Source: Serratia sp. M24T3 | GTDB lineage: Bacteria; Pseudomonadota; Gammaproteobacteria; Enterobacterales; Enterobacteriaceae | Assembly: GCF_000257645.1 (NCBI RefSeq) | Contig: NZ_AJHJ01000008.1 | Coordinates: 62,001 to 126,000, forward strand | Length of the DNA: 64,000 nt | Reading direction: 5' to 3' | Shown here: piece after piece, positions 8,885-18,637 of the stretch | Layout: each line of letters begins with the position of its first letter | Numbering within the stretch: position 1 is the stretch's first letter | Notes under the pieces: generated by a model | The model's input: only the letters and a program-made list of their open reading frames with translations | Database searches by the model: none | Told to the model about the DNA's origin: nothing | Made by a program: the position numbers and the translations under genes

Positions 8885-10150
8885 ATGTCTTTCCTATATT
8901 TTATTGTTAACGATGTTTTAGGCCAGGCTTCAATATTAATTGCCCTCATCGCCATGGTAGGGCTAATAGCATTAAAGAAAAGTGTCGGACAGATTATCAC
9001 CGGCACCTTAAAAACGCTGCTCGGATTTTTGATATTGCTAGCGGGTGCCAACATCATTGTCGGCGCGCTTAACTTTTTGGGCGAAGTGTTTCAGAAAGGT
9101 TTTCACATGCGCGGCGTCGTCACCGACGTGGGTTCGATTGCCGGCATTGCCCAACAAATGCTGGGTCGAGAGACGGCGCTTATCATGGTGTTGGCATTTA
9201 TCATTAATATCCTGATAGCGCGTTTTAGCCGTTTTAAATACATCTTTCTTACCGGTCAGGCATCCTTATGGATGGCAACCGTGTGTTCGGTCGTGGGGTA
9301 TATGGGCGGCCTGCGCGGTACTGAACTGATCCTGATTGGTGGCATTATCGCCGGGCTGATGTCCGTAGGTATGCCCGCGCTGGCGCAGCCTATCGTGCGC
9401 AAGATAACCGGCTCCGATGACATCGCTCTGGGGCATTTTTGCACAATTGGATATCTAATTCAGGCAGGAGTCGCCAAAGTCACGGGTGACGTGAGCAAGA
9501 GTACCGAAGACATCGAGCTGCCTGAGTCTTTCTCCTTTCTGCAAGATACCTATCTGTCGATGATGGTGGTGATGATCCCTATCTATCTGATCCCGACTAT
9601 TGCAGCAGGTCCTGAGGTGGTAGCCCAGTATTCTCACGGCGTCAGCTATTTAATCTTCGCTTTCCTGCAATCGGTGCAGTTTGTGGTGGGTGTTTACGTG
9701 CTGCTGGCAGGGGTGCGTTTACTTTTGGCAGAAATTGTTTCGGCGTTTCGCGGCATTGCGCTGCGCATCGTGCCTAATGCGATTCCGGCTCTGGATTGCC
9801 CGGTCCTGTTCCCCTATGCGCCGAATGCGGTGATTGTGGGTTTTCTGTCGACAACAGTTGGGTCGATTCTCGGGATGTTTATTTTCCCAAGTGTTGGGCT
9901 AGCGATGATATTGCCGGGCATGCTGACCAACTTCTTCGCGGGTGGCACGGCCGGGGTGTTTGCCAATGCGGTGGGGGGGCGACGCGGAGCCATTATTGGC
10001 GGCATTTTCCACGGATTTCTAATCACTCTATTGCCCGCGCTGTTGTTACCGCTGCTGGGCAGCTACGGCCTGCAAAACGTCACTTTTAGCGATGCCGATA
10101 TCATCAGCGTTGGGTTAGTGTACGGTCATATCCTGAACTTCTTCCACTGA
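8885..10150 (+). CDS. PTS system IIC permease, ascorbate (UlaA/SgaT) type
   Basis: A 421-residue inner-membrane sugar permease of the ascorbate-glucose superfamily branch of the PTS. Around ten hydrophobic segments are visible. Segments typical of UlaA are present: LKKSVGQIITGTLKTLLGF near the N-terminus, AEIVSAFRGIALRIVPNAIPALDCP, and FAGGTAGVFANAVGGRRGA. It is somewhat shorter than UlaA at the C-terminus. It partners the IIB protein encoded just upstream and is followed by a bidirectional terminator, so the operon is two genes only. Regulation probably combines the divergent LacI-family repressor and CRP. Confidence 0.86.
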   Translation: MSFLYFIVNDVLGQASILIALIAMVGLIALKKSVGQIITGTLKTLLGFLILLAGANIIVGALNFLGEVFQKGFHMRGVVTDVGSIAGIAQQMLGRETALIMVLAFIINILIARFSRFKYIFLTGQASLWMATVCSVVGYMGGLRGTELILIGGIIAGLMSVGMPALAQPIVRKITGSDDIALGHFCTIGYLIQAGVAKVTGDVSKSTEDIELPESFSFLQDTYLSMMVVMIPIYLIPTIAAGPEVVAQYSHGVSYLIFAFLQSVQFVVGVYVLLAGVRLLLAEIVSAFRGIALRIVPNAIPALDCPVLFPYAPNAVIVGFLSTTVGSILGMFIFPSVGLAMILPGMLTNFFAGGTAGVFANAVGGRRGAIIGGIFHGFLITLLPALLLPLLGSYGLQNVTFSDADIISVGLVYGHILNFFH

Positions 10151-10163
10151 CATCGCGCACAAA

Positions 10164-10188
10164 AAAGCCGGTCATCAAGACCGGCTTT
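10164..10188. terminator. Bidirectional terminator between PTS IIC and pta
   Basis: AAAGCCGGTC (10164-10173) and GACCGGCTTT (10179-10188) form a perfect 10-bp stem with a 5-base loop between convergent genes. Confidence 0.9.
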
Positions 10189-10211
10189 GCGTTTTCAAAA
10201 CGGTGGTGGCG

Positions 10212-12377
10212 CTATTTTGCCCCTGCCGCAAGGGCTTCATCTGCCTGCGCTGACTGGATTGCTGTCAGGGCCACGGTGTAGACGATATCGTCAACCAGCG
10301 CACCGCGCGACAGGTCGTTTACCGGCTTGCGCATCCCCTGCAGCATAGGGCCGATGGAGACCAGGTCTGCTGAACGCTGCACCGCTTTGTAAGTGGTGTT
10401 TCCGGTGTTGAGGTCAGGGAAGATAAATACTGTTGCCTGCCCAGCAACCGGTGAGTTAGGCGCTTTGGATTTCGCCACATCGGCCATGATCGCCGCATCG
10501 TATTGCAATGGGCCGTCGATGATGAGATCAGGACGTTTTTGCTGCGCCAGACGTGTCGCTTCACGCACTTTCTCGACGTCGCTACCGGCACCGGAAGTCC
10601 CGGTAGAGTAGGAAATCATTGCCACGCGAGGTTCGATACCAAAGGCAGCCGCAGAATCGGCCGACTGGATAGCAATCTCGGATAGCTGTTCGGCATCGGG
10701 ATCGGGGTTGATCGCGCAGTCGCCGTAAACCAACACTTGATCCGGCAGAAGCATGAAGAATACCGATGACACCAGAGAGCTGCCAGGTGCGGTTTTGATC
10801 AGCTGCAACGGGGGGCGAATCGTGTTGGCGGTGGTGTGAACCGCGCCTGAAACCAGGCCATCAACCTCGCCTTGCTCCAGCATCAGCGTGCCAAGCACGA
10901 CGTTGTCTTCTAGCTGCTCGCGAGCAACAACCTCGGTCATGCCTTTACTTTTGCGCAATTCAACCAAACGATCGACATACTTTTCGCGCGCCACAACCGG
11001 ATCGACAATTTCTATACCTTTACCCAACACGATACCCTGAGCAGCGGCCACGCGTTTAATTTCGTCTGGATTACCCAGCAACACGCATTCCGCAATGCCA
11101 CGTTCGGCACACAAAGATGCCGCCTTGACCGTGCGTGGCTCATCGCCTTCTGGCAAGACGATTCGTTTACCAGCTTTGCGCGCCAGCTCGGTCAGCTGAT
11201 AGCGGAAGGCAGGAGGCGAAAGTCGATGAGAACGCTCTGAGTGGGCGCTCAGCGAGTTGATCCAGTCAGCGTTAATATGTGAAGAAACATAAGTTTGCAG
11301 CTTCTCGACCCGCTCGTGGTCATCAGCAGGAACTTCCAGACTAAAGCTTTGCAGATTCAGTGAGGTCTGCCAGGTATTGCTGTCGACCATAAACACCGGC
11401 AGGCCGGTCTCAAAGGCGCGAGCACAAAGCTGCTGAATGCGTTCATCAACCGGGTAACCGCCGGTCAGCAAAATCGCGCCCAGTTCGATACCGTTCATGG
11501 CCGCAAGGCAGGCTGCGACCAATACGTCAGGACGATCTGCCGAGGTAACCAGCAGCGAACCTGCGCGGAACAGCGATAGCATATTGGGAATACTGCGTGC
11601 GCAGAAGATGACTGATTTGATGCGACGAGAGTGGATTTCACCTTCGTTAATAATGCGCGCGCCCAGATGCTGAGCCATGTCGGTAGCGCGCACGGCTATC
11701 ATCTCAAAGCTCCACGGGATGCAACCCAGCACCGGCATCGGGCTGACGGCTATCAACTGCTCGATATCAACCTGAGCGAAGGTCGCTTTGTCAGAGTCGT
11801 CAAAAATCTCTGAAAGATCGGGACGTGTGCGACCCTGATCGTCAACCGGTGCATTGACCTTGTTGATAATCACACCAGTGATATTTTTATTTTTGCTGCC
11901 GCCAAACACGCTGCGAGCCAGTTCGATACGGTCTTTAAGCTGCACCGCTGTATCACTACCCTGGCCGATAACAAACACTATCTCGGCGTTCAGGGTTTTG
12001 GCAATTTCGTAGTTCAGCGCGCTGGCAAACTGATGGGTGCGGGTCGAGACCAGTCCTTCAACCAGCACGACTTCGGCGTTTTTGGTATTGGCGTGATAGT
12101 TGGCGACGATCTCTTCCATTAACACATCCTGCTGATTTGAACTCAACAGGCTTTGCACGTGTTTCATCTTCAGCGGTTCGGCCGCGGTGATATTAGAGTT
12201 AGCGCGAATAATGGTAGTGGTTTGATCAGGCGCATCGCTGCCTGCACGAGGCTGAGAAACTGGCTTGAACACGCTCAGGCTTACGCCTTTCTGTTCGATA
12301 GCGCGGATAACGCCAAGGCTGACGCTGGTCAGACCGACGCTTTGGCCAATGGGAACCAACATAATTGTACGAGACAC
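10212..12377 (-). CDS. pta: Phosphate acetyltransferase
   Basis: Converts acetyl-CoA and phosphate to acetyl phosphate and CoA, the first step of acetate overflow and the source of acetyl phosphate for protein acetylation. The 721-residue product has the enterobacterial three-part build: an N-terminal P-loop-like BioD domain ([14 protein letters not shown]), a central DRTGG-type domain and a C-terminal PTA domain ([34 protein letters not shown]). I place the start at the GTG at 12377: it is preceded by AGAGG with six-base spacing and gives VSRTIML, matching the GTG start and N-terminus of E. coli Pta. A longer in-frame TTG at 12395 is less likely. Downstream of ackA in one operon. Confidence 0.96.
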   Translation of the reverse strand: MSRTIMLVPIGQSVGLTSVSLGVIRAIEQKGVSLSVFKPVSQPRAGSDAPDQTTTIIRANSNITAAEPLKMKHVQSLLSSNQQDVLMEEIVANYHANTKNAEVVLVEGLVSTRTHQFASALNYEIAKTLNAEIVFVIGQGSDTAVQLKDRIELARSVFGGSKNKNITGVIINKVNAPVDDQGRTRPDLSEIFDDSDKATFAQVDIEQLIAVSPMPVLGCIPWSFEMIAVRATDMAQHLGARIINEGEIHSRRIKSVIFCARSIPNMLSLFRAGSLLVTSADRPDVLVAACLAAMNGIELGAILLTGGYPVDERIQQLCARAFETGLPVFMVDSNTWQTSLNLQSFSLEVPADDHERVEKLQTYVSSHINADWINSLSAHSERSHRLSPPAFRYQLTELARKAGKRIVLPEGDEPRTVKAASLCAERGIAECVLLGNPDEIKRVAAAQGIVLGKGIEIVDPVVAREKYVDRLVELRKSKGMTEVVAREQLEDNVVLGTLMLEQGEVDGLVSGAVHTTANTIRPPLQLIKTAPGSSLVSSVFFMLLPDQVLVYGDCAINPDPDAEQLSEIAIQSADSAAAFGIEPRVAMISYSTGTSGAGSDVEKVREATRLAQQKRPDLIIDGPLQYDAAIMADVAKSKAPNSPVAGQATVFIFPDLNTGNTTYKAVQRSADLVSIGPMLQGMRKPVNDLSRGALVDDIVYTVALTAIQSAQADEALAAGAK

Positions 12378-12451
12378 GGCAAACCTCTTCGACAATTTCC
12401 AGGCAGTGGTTGGCCAAATTGATAGGCAAAACCCGCCTGCGGTGAAAATAA

Positions 12452-12475
12452 CACTGCCAGCAGGCGCTGGCAGTG
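12452..12475 (-). terminator. Hairpin between ackA and pta, possible attenuator
   Basis: CACTGCCAGC (12452-12461) and GCTGGCAGTG (12466-12475) form a perfect 10-bp stem with a 4-base loop. On the minus strand TTATTTT follows, so it could partly terminate ackA transcripts before pta or protect the ackA 3' end. Confidence 0.65.
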
Positions 12476-12490
12476 GGGATGATAATGTTG

Positions 12491-13693
12491 TTACGCTGTC
12501 AGACGCGCTGCGTCCTGGGCGATGACCAGCTCTTCATTGGTTGGGATAACCAGTGCTTTGCGAGTGCCTTCTTTATTGATTTCACCGGCTTTGCCAAAAC
12601 GTGCCGCCAGATTGCGTTGGTGGTCTACTTCAAAGCCCAGCAGGCTCAGCTTGTTTAAGGTCAGCTCGCGAACCTGAGAAGAGTTTTCACCAATACCGCC
12701 GGTAAACACTACCGCGTCGAGCCGGCCTTCCATCAGGGACGTGTAGCCGCCGATGTATTTCGCCAGGCGGTGGCAGAATACGTCCATTGCGCGTTTGGCG
12801 TTGGCTTCTTTTTCGTAGTTGTCTTCAACATAACGGCAGTCGCTGGTCACTTCGGTCAGGCCCAGCAGGCCAGATTCTTTAGTCAGCATTTTGTTGATTT
12901 GCGCAACGCTCATACCTAATGCGTCATGCAAGTGGAACACGATGGCGGGGTCGATATCACCAGAGCGCGTGCCCATTACCAAGCCTTCAAGCGGGGTCAG
13001 ACCCATTGAAGTATCAACACATTTACCATTGCGGATTGCGCTTACCGAGCCGCCGTTACCCAAATGGCAGGTGATCAGGTTAACTTCCTCAACCAGTTTA
13101 CCCAGGGTTTTAGCAGCTTCCTGAGTCACGTAAAAGTGGCTGGTGCCGTGTGCGCCGTAACGGCGGATATGGTGGTCACGGTATAATTGGTACGGCAAAG
13201 CGTAGAGGTAAGACTCTTCCGGCATGGTTTGATGGAAGGCGGTGTCGAAGACGGCAACATTTTTTTTCGCCAGTTTCGGGAAGGATTTCAACGCTTCAGC
13301 GATACCAATCAGGTGTGCAGGGTTATGCAGCGGTGCAAATGGGATAGAATCTTTGATACCCTGCAAAACGGCGTCATCGATGATTGCTGACTTGGTGAGC
13401 TTCTCACCGCCGTGAACAATACGGTGACCAATAGCAATCAGGTTGGCAGATAACTCTGGCTTTTCTGCAAAAATAGTATTAACGATGTACTTCAATGCTT
13501 CGCTGTGGGCAGCACCGGCGCCTAATGCAGCTTCATGTTTAGCGCCATCCAGTTTCCATTTAATGCGGGCTTCTGGAAGATGGAAGCATTCGGCCAGACC
13601 TGAAATATGTTCTTCGCCATTCGCGGCGTCGATGATGGCAAACTTCAGCGAAGAGCTGCCACAGTTAAGAACCAGAACTAACTTACTTGACAT
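12491..13693 (-). CDS. ackA: Acetate kinase
   Basis: Interconverts acetyl phosphate plus ADP with acetate plus ATP. The 400-residue product is the same length as E. coli AckA and nearly identical over long stretches: [12 protein letters not shown] (nucleotide and phosphate region), HRIVHGGEK (with the substrate-binding arginine), [23 protein letters not shown] and [13 protein letters not shown]. It is first in the ackA-pta operon, and a strong hairpin separates the two genes. The region upstream contains a GTTAATTAATTT stretch at about 13742-13753 that looks like an ArcA half-site, which would fit anaerobic control, but this is only suggestive. Confidence 0.97.
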   Translation of the reverse strand: MSSKLVLVLNCGSSSLKFAIIDAANGEEHISGLAECFHLPEARIKWKLDGAKHEAALGAGAAHSEALKYIVNTIFAEKPELSANLIAIGHRIVHGGEKLTKSAIIDDAVLQGIKDSIPFAPLHNPAHLIGIAEALKSFPKLAKKNVAVFDTAFHQTMPEESYLYALPYQLYRDHHIRRYGAHGTSHFYVTQEAAKTLGKLVEEVNLITCHLGNGGSVSAIRNGKCVDTSMGLTPLEGLVMGTRSGDIDPAIVFHLHDALGMSVAQINKMLTKESGLLGLTEVTSDCRYVEDNYEKEANAKRAMDVFCHRLAKYIGGYTSLMEGRLDAVVFTGGIGENSSQVRELTLNKLSLLGFEVDHQRNLAARFGKAGEINKEGTRKALVIPTNEELVIAQDAARLTA

Positions 13694-14124
13694 GGAAGTA
13701 CCTATTTATTGTGTTGGTGCCGTTAAGTAACAATATACATGGTTAATTAATTTTCAGAATCACATAAGCGTAGCGCATTATGGAAGCGGTAATTATGATT
13801 AACATCATGCCAAAATAATTTCTGGCACGAATTACCCGCATTGGCACAGGATGCAGGTGAGGGAAATTGATCGTTTCCGGTGACTTGTTTGATTAAGTTC
13901 TTGCCGATTCGTTCAATAGCCCAACTCTGTTTTCCAGACGCCGACTGTTAGAGTAAAATGCAGCAAAGCCAGCTGTATTAGTAAGGTTGTTTATTTATCC
14001 CTAGTGGCCTAAAGGCCGGGCTAGAATACCGATAGGTTTTGATAAAAACAAAATATATTTGCATGTGATAAAATATATTTTTAGTTTTACAACTATTTTT
14101 TAATTTAAGATGTTGAGGTGCAAC
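13694..14124. other. Intergenic region between divergent ackA and yfbV
   Basis: 431 bases with the ackA and yfbV promoters. It includes an ArcA-like GTTAATTAATTT near 13742, a small GGCC palindrome near 14010 and a very AT-rich run before yfbV. No ORF or RNA gene is apparent. Confidence 0.4.
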
Positions 14125-14580
14125 ATGACCAGCAAGCCATCGGGTTCAGTCGGTTGGTTTCAGGTGTTCCAGCGTGGGCAGCAATACATGAAGACGTGGC
14201 CGTCAGACAAGCGTCTTGCCCCTGTTTTCCCTGAGAATCGTATCTCTACGGCAACGCGCTTTGGCGTGCGTATCATGCCACCGCTTGCGGTGTTTACACT
14301 GGCATGGCAGATTGCAATGGGCGGTCAGCTCGGCCCTGCGGTCGCGACCTCAATCTTCGCCTGTAGCCTGCCAATGCAGGGGCTGTGGTGGTTGGGGCGT
14401 CGTTCAATCACGCCTTTACCGCCAACATTGCTGGGCTGGTTCCATGAAGTCAGGCACAAATTAATGGAGTCTGGGCTGGCATTGGCACCTATCGAAGGGG
14501 CTCCAACCTATCAGTCGTTGGCTGAAGTGCTGAAACGTGCCTTCAAGCAGCTCGATAAAACCTTCCTCGACGACCTCTGA
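14125..14580 (+). CDS. yfbV: UPF0208 inner membrane protein YfbV
   Basis: A 151-residue membrane protein, the same length as E. coli YfbV, implicated there in organisation of the terminus macrodomain. Two hydrophobic segments (about residues 42-62 and 66-85) are separated by the conserved [12 protein letters not shown]-type turn, and the C-terminus ends in the family-typical [17 protein letters not shown] use the ATG at 14125, which has GAGGTG upstream, rather than an ATG five codons earlier. It converges on yfbR across a GC-rich hairpin. Confidence 0.92.
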   Translation: MTSKPSGSVGWFQVFQRGQQYMKTWPSDKRLAPVFPENRISTATRFGVRIMPPLAVFTLAWQIAMGGQLGPAVATSIFACSLPMQGLWWLGRRSITPLPPTLLGWFHEVRHKLMESGLALAPIEGAPTYQSLAEVLKRAFKQLDKTFLDDL

Positions 14581-14596
14581 CAGCAAATTTGTCGCA

Positions 14597-14622
14597 CCCT
14601 TTCTCCCGCGCAGGAGAAAGGG
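14597..14622. terminator. Hairpin between convergent yfbV and yfbR
   Basis: CCCTTTCTCC (14597-14606) pairs perfectly with GGAGAAAGGG (14613-14622). Flanking T-runs are poor, so it may act as a barrier more than a classical terminator. Confidence 0.6.
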
Positions 14623-14629
14623 CGGGCGT

Positions 14630-15229
14630 TTATAGCGGCGAATCCTGGCTTATCTCATCCAGTGAAAGACTAAAGCTGGGAATAAATACCGCCATAAAGT
14701 AGTCCATCTCCGGGCTATTCCTTTCAGCCAGCGTTTTCTCAAGACGCGTTTTCGCCATCGCAAACTCGGTGTTTCCTGCTGACAACTCCTCCAGACATTT
14801 CAAATAGGCGCAAAGAGCATCTGCCTGTTTGACGGTTTTTTTCTCGTCGTCGCTAAAATGATGTTCGTCAATCAACGAGCGATAATCATCCTGAAATTCT
14901 TCGGGCAGCATTTCAATCAGCTTTTGCTGGGCGATCTTTTCGATCTTCTTGTATTCGTGGGCAATTTGCGGGTTGTAATACTTGATTGGCGTCGGCATGT
15001 CGCCGGTCAACACTTCGCTGGCATCGTGATACATCGCCAGCAACGCAACACGTTCGGCGTTGAGGGTGCCACCAAATTTTCGATTTTTGATTAGCGCCAG
15101 GGCGTGGGCGACAAATGCCACTTGCAGGCTGTGTTCCGAGACATTTTCTGTGCGCACATTGCGCATGAGAGGCCAGCGACCAATAAGCTTAAGGCGGGAA
15201 AGGTGGGCAAAAAAATGACTTTGGCTCAT
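14630..15229 (-). CDS. yfbR: 5'-deoxynucleotidase YfbR
   Basis: An HD-domain phosphohydrolase that dephosphorylates deoxyribonucleoside 5'-monophosphates and helps control dNTP pools. The 199-residue product carries the metal ligands H33 (SEHSLQ), H68-D69 (MYHDASEV) and D137 ([11 protein letters not shown]), at the same positions as in E. coli YfbR. The C-terminus [11 protein letters not shown] is identical to E. coli. It lies downstream of alaA on the same strand, separated by a palindromic repeat element. Confidence 0.96.
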   Translation of the reverse strand: MSQSHFFAHLSRLKLIGRWPLMRNVRTENVSEHSLQVAFVAHALALIKNRKFGGTLNAERVALLAMYHDASEVLTGDMPTPIKYYNPQIAHEYKKIEKIAQQKLIEMLPEEFQDDYRSLIDEHHFSDDEKKTVKQADALCAYLKCLEELSAGNTEFAMAKTRLEKTLAERNSPEMDYFMAVFIPSFSLSLDEISQDSPL

Positions 15230-15306
15230 GGGACTCTCTTACTCTCTAGACTTCGATAAATTTAAAGAGCCCCATTCTTGCATACTAATTCCAATGCCCA
15301 AAAGAT

Positions 15307-15405
15307 TTCGAGATGCAGGAAGACGGCGGCAAGGCGCATCCCCATTAGCTGACACCCGTCAGTGATTAAGGGGAATGCGGACAGTCGACGCATCTACATC
15401 TCGAA
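15307..15405. repeat. Imperfect palindromic intergenic repeat, copy 1 (alaA-yfbR)
   Basis: Outer arms TTCGAGATG (15307-15315) and CATCTCGAA (15397-15405) are perfectly complementary, and an inner arm pair around AGCTGAC/GTCAGT closes a long hairpin. It shares GCAGG, ATCCCC, AGCT and GTCAGTGA in the same order and spacing with the element at 24372-24475, so both belong to one family. Weaker outer pairing (AATGCC/GGCATT) extends the element to the alaA stop codon. Confidence 0.75.
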
Positions 15406-15416
15406 GATGGCAGGCA

Positions 15417-16631
15417 TTATTGGCGGTAGGTTTCCAGGAAACGGCCCAGTTTGCCGACGGCCATTTCCAGCTCGTCAACGCGCGGCAAGGTAACGATACG
15501 CACGTGGTCCGGATATGGCCAGTTAAACGCTGAACCTTGCACCAACAGCACTTTTTGCTGTAACAGCAAATCGAGCACCATTTTCTGGTCGTCGTGAATA
15601 TTGAAACGTTTGGCGTCGATTTTAGGGAACATATACAGCGCGCCTTTTGGCTTCACGCAAGAAACGCCGGGGATCTGGTTAATCATTTCCCAGGCCGCAT
15701 TGCGTTGTTCATAAAGGCGTCCGCCAGGCTGGATAAATTCGCTGATGCTCTGATAGCCGCCAAGCGCGGTTTGAATCGCGTGCTGCATAGGTACGTTGGC
15801 ACACAAACGCATTGAAGCCAGCATTTCCAGGCCTTCAATGTAACCTTTCGCATGCTTTTTGGGACCGTTCAGCACCATCCAGCCCTGACGGAAACCGGCA
15901 ACGCGATAGGTCTTGGACAGGCCATTGAAGGTTACGGTCAGCAGATCTGGAGCCAGCGAAGCAATGGAGATGTGCTGCGCCTCATCATAAAGAATCTTGT
16001 CGTAAATCTCGTCAGAGAAGATGATCAGATTGTGCTCGCGCGCAATCTCGACAATCTCCAGCAACAATTCTTTGCTATATACGGCACCGGTCGGATTGTT
16101 GGGGTTAATTATCACGATTCCGCGGGTGCGTGGAGTGATTTTCGCACGAATATCGTCGAGGTCCGGGAACCATTCAGCGCCTTCATCGCAAAGATAATGC
16201 ACCGCATTGCCGCCGGAAAGTGACACGGCTGCAGTCCACAGCGGGTAATCGGGAGCCGGGACCAGCATTTCATCGCCAGTGTTGAGCAGAGCCTGCATGG
16301 ACTGCACGATTAATTCGGAAACACCGTTGCCGATATAGACATCTTCAACGGTCATGTCGCGCATATCACGGGCCTGATAGTGCTGCATAATCGCCTTACG
16401 CGCAGAGAAAAGGCCTTTTGAGTCACAGTATCCCTGGGCTGTCGGCAAGTTACGAATAACGTCGACTAAAATTTCATCAGGCGCATCGAATCCGAAGGGG
16501 GCAGGGTTACCGATATTTAGTTTAAGAACTTTATTACCTTCTTCTTCCAGACGCTTTGCTTCTTTAAGCACCGGGCCGCGGATGTCGTAGCAAACGTTAT
16601 CCAGTTTGCGGGATTTTTCAATGGGGGACAT
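15417..16631 (-). CDS. alaA: Alanine-synthesising glutamate-pyruvate transaminase
   Basis: A PLP-dependent class I aminotransferase making L-alanine from pyruvate and glutamate. The 404-residue protein is almost identical to E. coli AlaA through the N-terminus (SPIEKSRKLDNVCYDIRGPV), the NPNNPTGAVY cofactor motif and the FNGLSKTYRVAGFRQGW segment containing the Schiff-base lysine. It precedes yfbR on the minus strand. A leader of about 150 bases upstream contains a possible ten-codon ORF (see separate entry). Confidence 0.96.
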   Translation of the reverse strand: MSPIEKSRKLDNVCYDIRGPVLKEAKRLEEEGNKVLKLNIGNPAPFGFDAPDEILVDVIRNLPTAQGYCDSKGLFSARKAIMQHYQARDMRDMTVEDVYIGNGVSELIVQSMQALLNTGDEMLVPAPDYPLWTAAVSLSGGNAVHYLCDEGAEWFPDLDDIRAKITPRTRGIVIINPNNPTGAVYSKELLLEIVEIAREHNLIIFSDEIYDKILYDEAQHISIASLAPDLLTVTFNGLSKTYRVAGFRQGWMVLNGPKKHAKGYIEGLEMLASMRLCANVPMQHAIQTALGGYQSISEFIQPGGRLYEQRNAAWEMINQIPGVSCVKPKGALYMFPKIDAKRFNIHDDQKMVLDLLLQQKVLLVQGSAFNWPYPDHVRIVTLPRVDELEMAVGKLGRFLETYRQ

Positions 16632-16755
16632 AGTCTGTGTGAACCTTTTGCGGTAAAGCTCGTTCTTCCCTGGGTAGGAGGTGCTTTAGAACATAGCGAA
16701 GCCGACAATTTACTCTCACCGGGCTCGATTTTGAAGAGCAAAGTCAGGCTTTGGC

Positions 16756-16788
16756 TTAAAACAGTACCTCCGACGTAACTGGCGACAT
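16756..16788 (-). CDS. Possible leader peptide upstream of alaA
   Basis: An ATG at 16788 preceded by AGGTGA reads MSPVTSEVLF then TAA, ten codons, about 125 bases upstream of alaA. GGAGGT inside this ORF is complementary to ACCTCC further down the leader (near 16676-16682), so alternative base pairing is possible. There is no T-tract terminator and the peptide is not enriched in alanine, so attenuation is speculative. It could be a chance ORF. Confidence 0.25.
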   Translation of the reverse strand: MSPVTSEVLF

Positions 16789-17645
16789 TAGTCACCTATC
16801 ATTGAGAATAAAGCATTATTAAAATCTAAATATTTTGATTATTTTGGATTATATGTCTGTGAAAATAGATGCGGAGAATGTTAATGGTGTATTTGTCAAT
16901 GTACAGAGGATACTGCAATTTATTCATCAGGATAGAGAGAGGAACAACTCTATTTAATTGAAAACTAGCACAATGCTAGCAATTATAAACTCGCTAGGCT
17001 TTATCTTAAACTGTGGGCCGACCTGCCTTTTGTGTTTTTTAATAGTGTATAAATGAAGCTGAAAAAGTAAATCGCACTTAAAAGCCTTTTACATGACAGT
17101 CAACTAATAACGTGGGTAATTAGTTAAATAAACCTGATGATTTCTTGCGTCATTAATAATTAAATATCTGAATGTAGTTATTAATGCAGGTTAATACATT
17201 TGCCTATTTTAATGAGAATTTTCTTATTAAAGCGTGGAAAATATTCTTAGCTTGCGAATCACCAGACACAAGTTTTCAGCAGATAAAAATAGATTTTAGC
17301 GATATTAATCTTTGAATTTTGATATTAGTCACATTGCTAGCGCGGCGCTGTGCCTGCATGGATAGCCGTTGAAATGAGCTTCTGTGGCCTTACCGTACAG
17401 CCAGGTTAATGAATGAATTTTGATACTTGTTCGATAGGGAATTATATTTCTTTGAATTTAATAGCTATTTGAAAAAGTATCTTAATGATAATCATTTGAA
17501 AATTAGTTGTCGGACAGAAATATTTCTCATTTCTTCATTATCTAATGAGTGAGTGTCTTTCAGATCTGGTATTCTGCATTTTGCGGGAAATTTTCCGCTC
17601 TATCCAGGGTAGCTTGTTATTAGATTTTAAAAGTGAAGAAAAACT
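16789..17645. other. Long AT-rich region between divergent alaA and lrhA
   Basis: About 850 bases of AT-rich sequence with no convincing ORF. A long regulatory upstream region is usual for lrhA and its HexA/PecT relatives. I see no clear sigma-70 pair or RNA gene that I can support. Confidence 0.4.
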
Positions 17646-18578
17646 ATGACAAATGCAAATCGTCCAATTCTTAATCTAGATCTTGACCTGCTAAGGACTT
17701 TTGTTGCCGTCGCCGATTTAAATACTTTTGCCGCCGCCGCAGCAGCAGTATGTCGTACACAATCGGCAGTGAGTCAACAAATGCAGCGCCTAGAGCAGCT
17801 TGTCGGAAAAGAACTGTTCGCAAGGCATGGACGCAATAAGTTGTTGACGGAACACGGTATTCAATTACTAGGTTATGCACGTAAAATATTGCGTTTTAAT
17901 GACGAAGCCTGTACTTCACTAATGTATAGCGATGTTCAGGGTGGGGTAACCATCGGTGCTTCTGACGACACGGCTGACACCATTCTGCCGTATCTGCTCA
18001 GTCGCGTGACCTCGATTTACCCCAAACTCTCAATCGACGTTCGCGTTAAGCGCAGTCCGTTTATGCTGCCAATGCTTGAGAGTGATGAGGTTGATCTGGC
18101 GATCACCACGATGACCACCACCGATCATCCTCACATTGTATTGAGAACGTCGCCGACGCTGTGGTATTGCTCTGCCGACTTCTCTTATCCTTCAGGGGAC
18201 AGTGTGCCGTTAGTGCTGCTTGATGAGCCGAGCTCTTATCGCTCGATGGCCATTGATCATCTCAACAAGGCCGGGATCCCATGGCGTATTGCCTATGTGG
18301 CCTCGACTCTGTCGGCTATCCGCGCTGCTGTACGTGCCGGACTGGGTGTAACGGTCAGACCTATCGAGATGATGAGTCCAGAGCTGAGAGTATTGGGTGA
18401 GCAGGACGGTCTGCCGCGTCTGCCAGATACTCAATATGTGCTATATAAAAATCAGAGCTGCGACAATGATCTCGCCATGGCGATTTTCAATGCCGTAGAG
18501 CAGGGCAACGATCCTTATTCTCTGCATAGTTATACTCAGCGTGCTGACATTGACGACGAGTTCCAGGAAGCCCCTTAA
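17646..18578 (+). CDS. lrhA: LysR-family global regulator LrhA (HexA/PecT type)
   Basis: A 310-residue LysR-type regulator. In E. coli LrhA represses flagellar master genes and type 1 fimbriae; HexA and PecT orthologues repress virulence and exoenzymes in plant pathogens. Residues 12-70 hold the winged helix-turn-helix ([18 protein letters not shown], then [13 protein letters not shown]), followed by the effector domain ([15 protein letters not shown]). Position next to nuoA, in the same orientation, matches the conserved lrhA-nuo arrangement. The C-terminus is divergent from E. coli, as is usual. Confidence 0.94.
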   Translation: MTNANRPILNLDLDLLRTFVAVADLNTFAAAAAAVCRTQSAVSQQMQRLEQLVGKELFARHGRNKLLTEHGIQLLGYARKILRFNDEACTSLMYSDVQGGVTIGASDDTADTILPYLLSRVTSIYPKLSIDVRVKRSPFMLPMLESDEVDLAITTMTTTDHPHIVLRTSPTLWYCSADFSYPSGDSVPLVLLDEPSSYRSMAIDHLNKAGIPWRIAYVASTLSAIRAAVRAGLGVTVRPIEMMSPELRVLGEQDGLPRLPDTQYVLYKNQSCDNDLAMAIFNAVEQGNDPYSLHSYTQRADIDDEFQEAP

Positions 18579-18604
18579 TTCTTACCAGGCACGGATTTTC
18601 CTCC

Positions 18605-18637
18605 CCCCACCCTGCGAATATTTCGTCAGGGCTGGGG
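18605..18637 (+). terminator. Hairpin downstream of lrhA
   Basis: CCCCACCCTG (18605-18614) pairs with CAGGGCTGGGG (18627-18637) with one bulged base. No T-run follows, so it may stabilise the lrhA 3' end more than terminate. Confidence 0.5.

Noticed and set aside
13790-13860. TGGCAC motifs as sigma-54 promoter between ackA and yfbV
   Set aside because: The required TTGC element is missing at the correct spacing on either strand.
16517-16795. 92-codon minus-strand open frame overlapping the alaA start
   Set aside because: It overlaps the conserved alaA N-terminus in another frame and has no domain; only the ten-codon leader ORF is kept, at low confidence.
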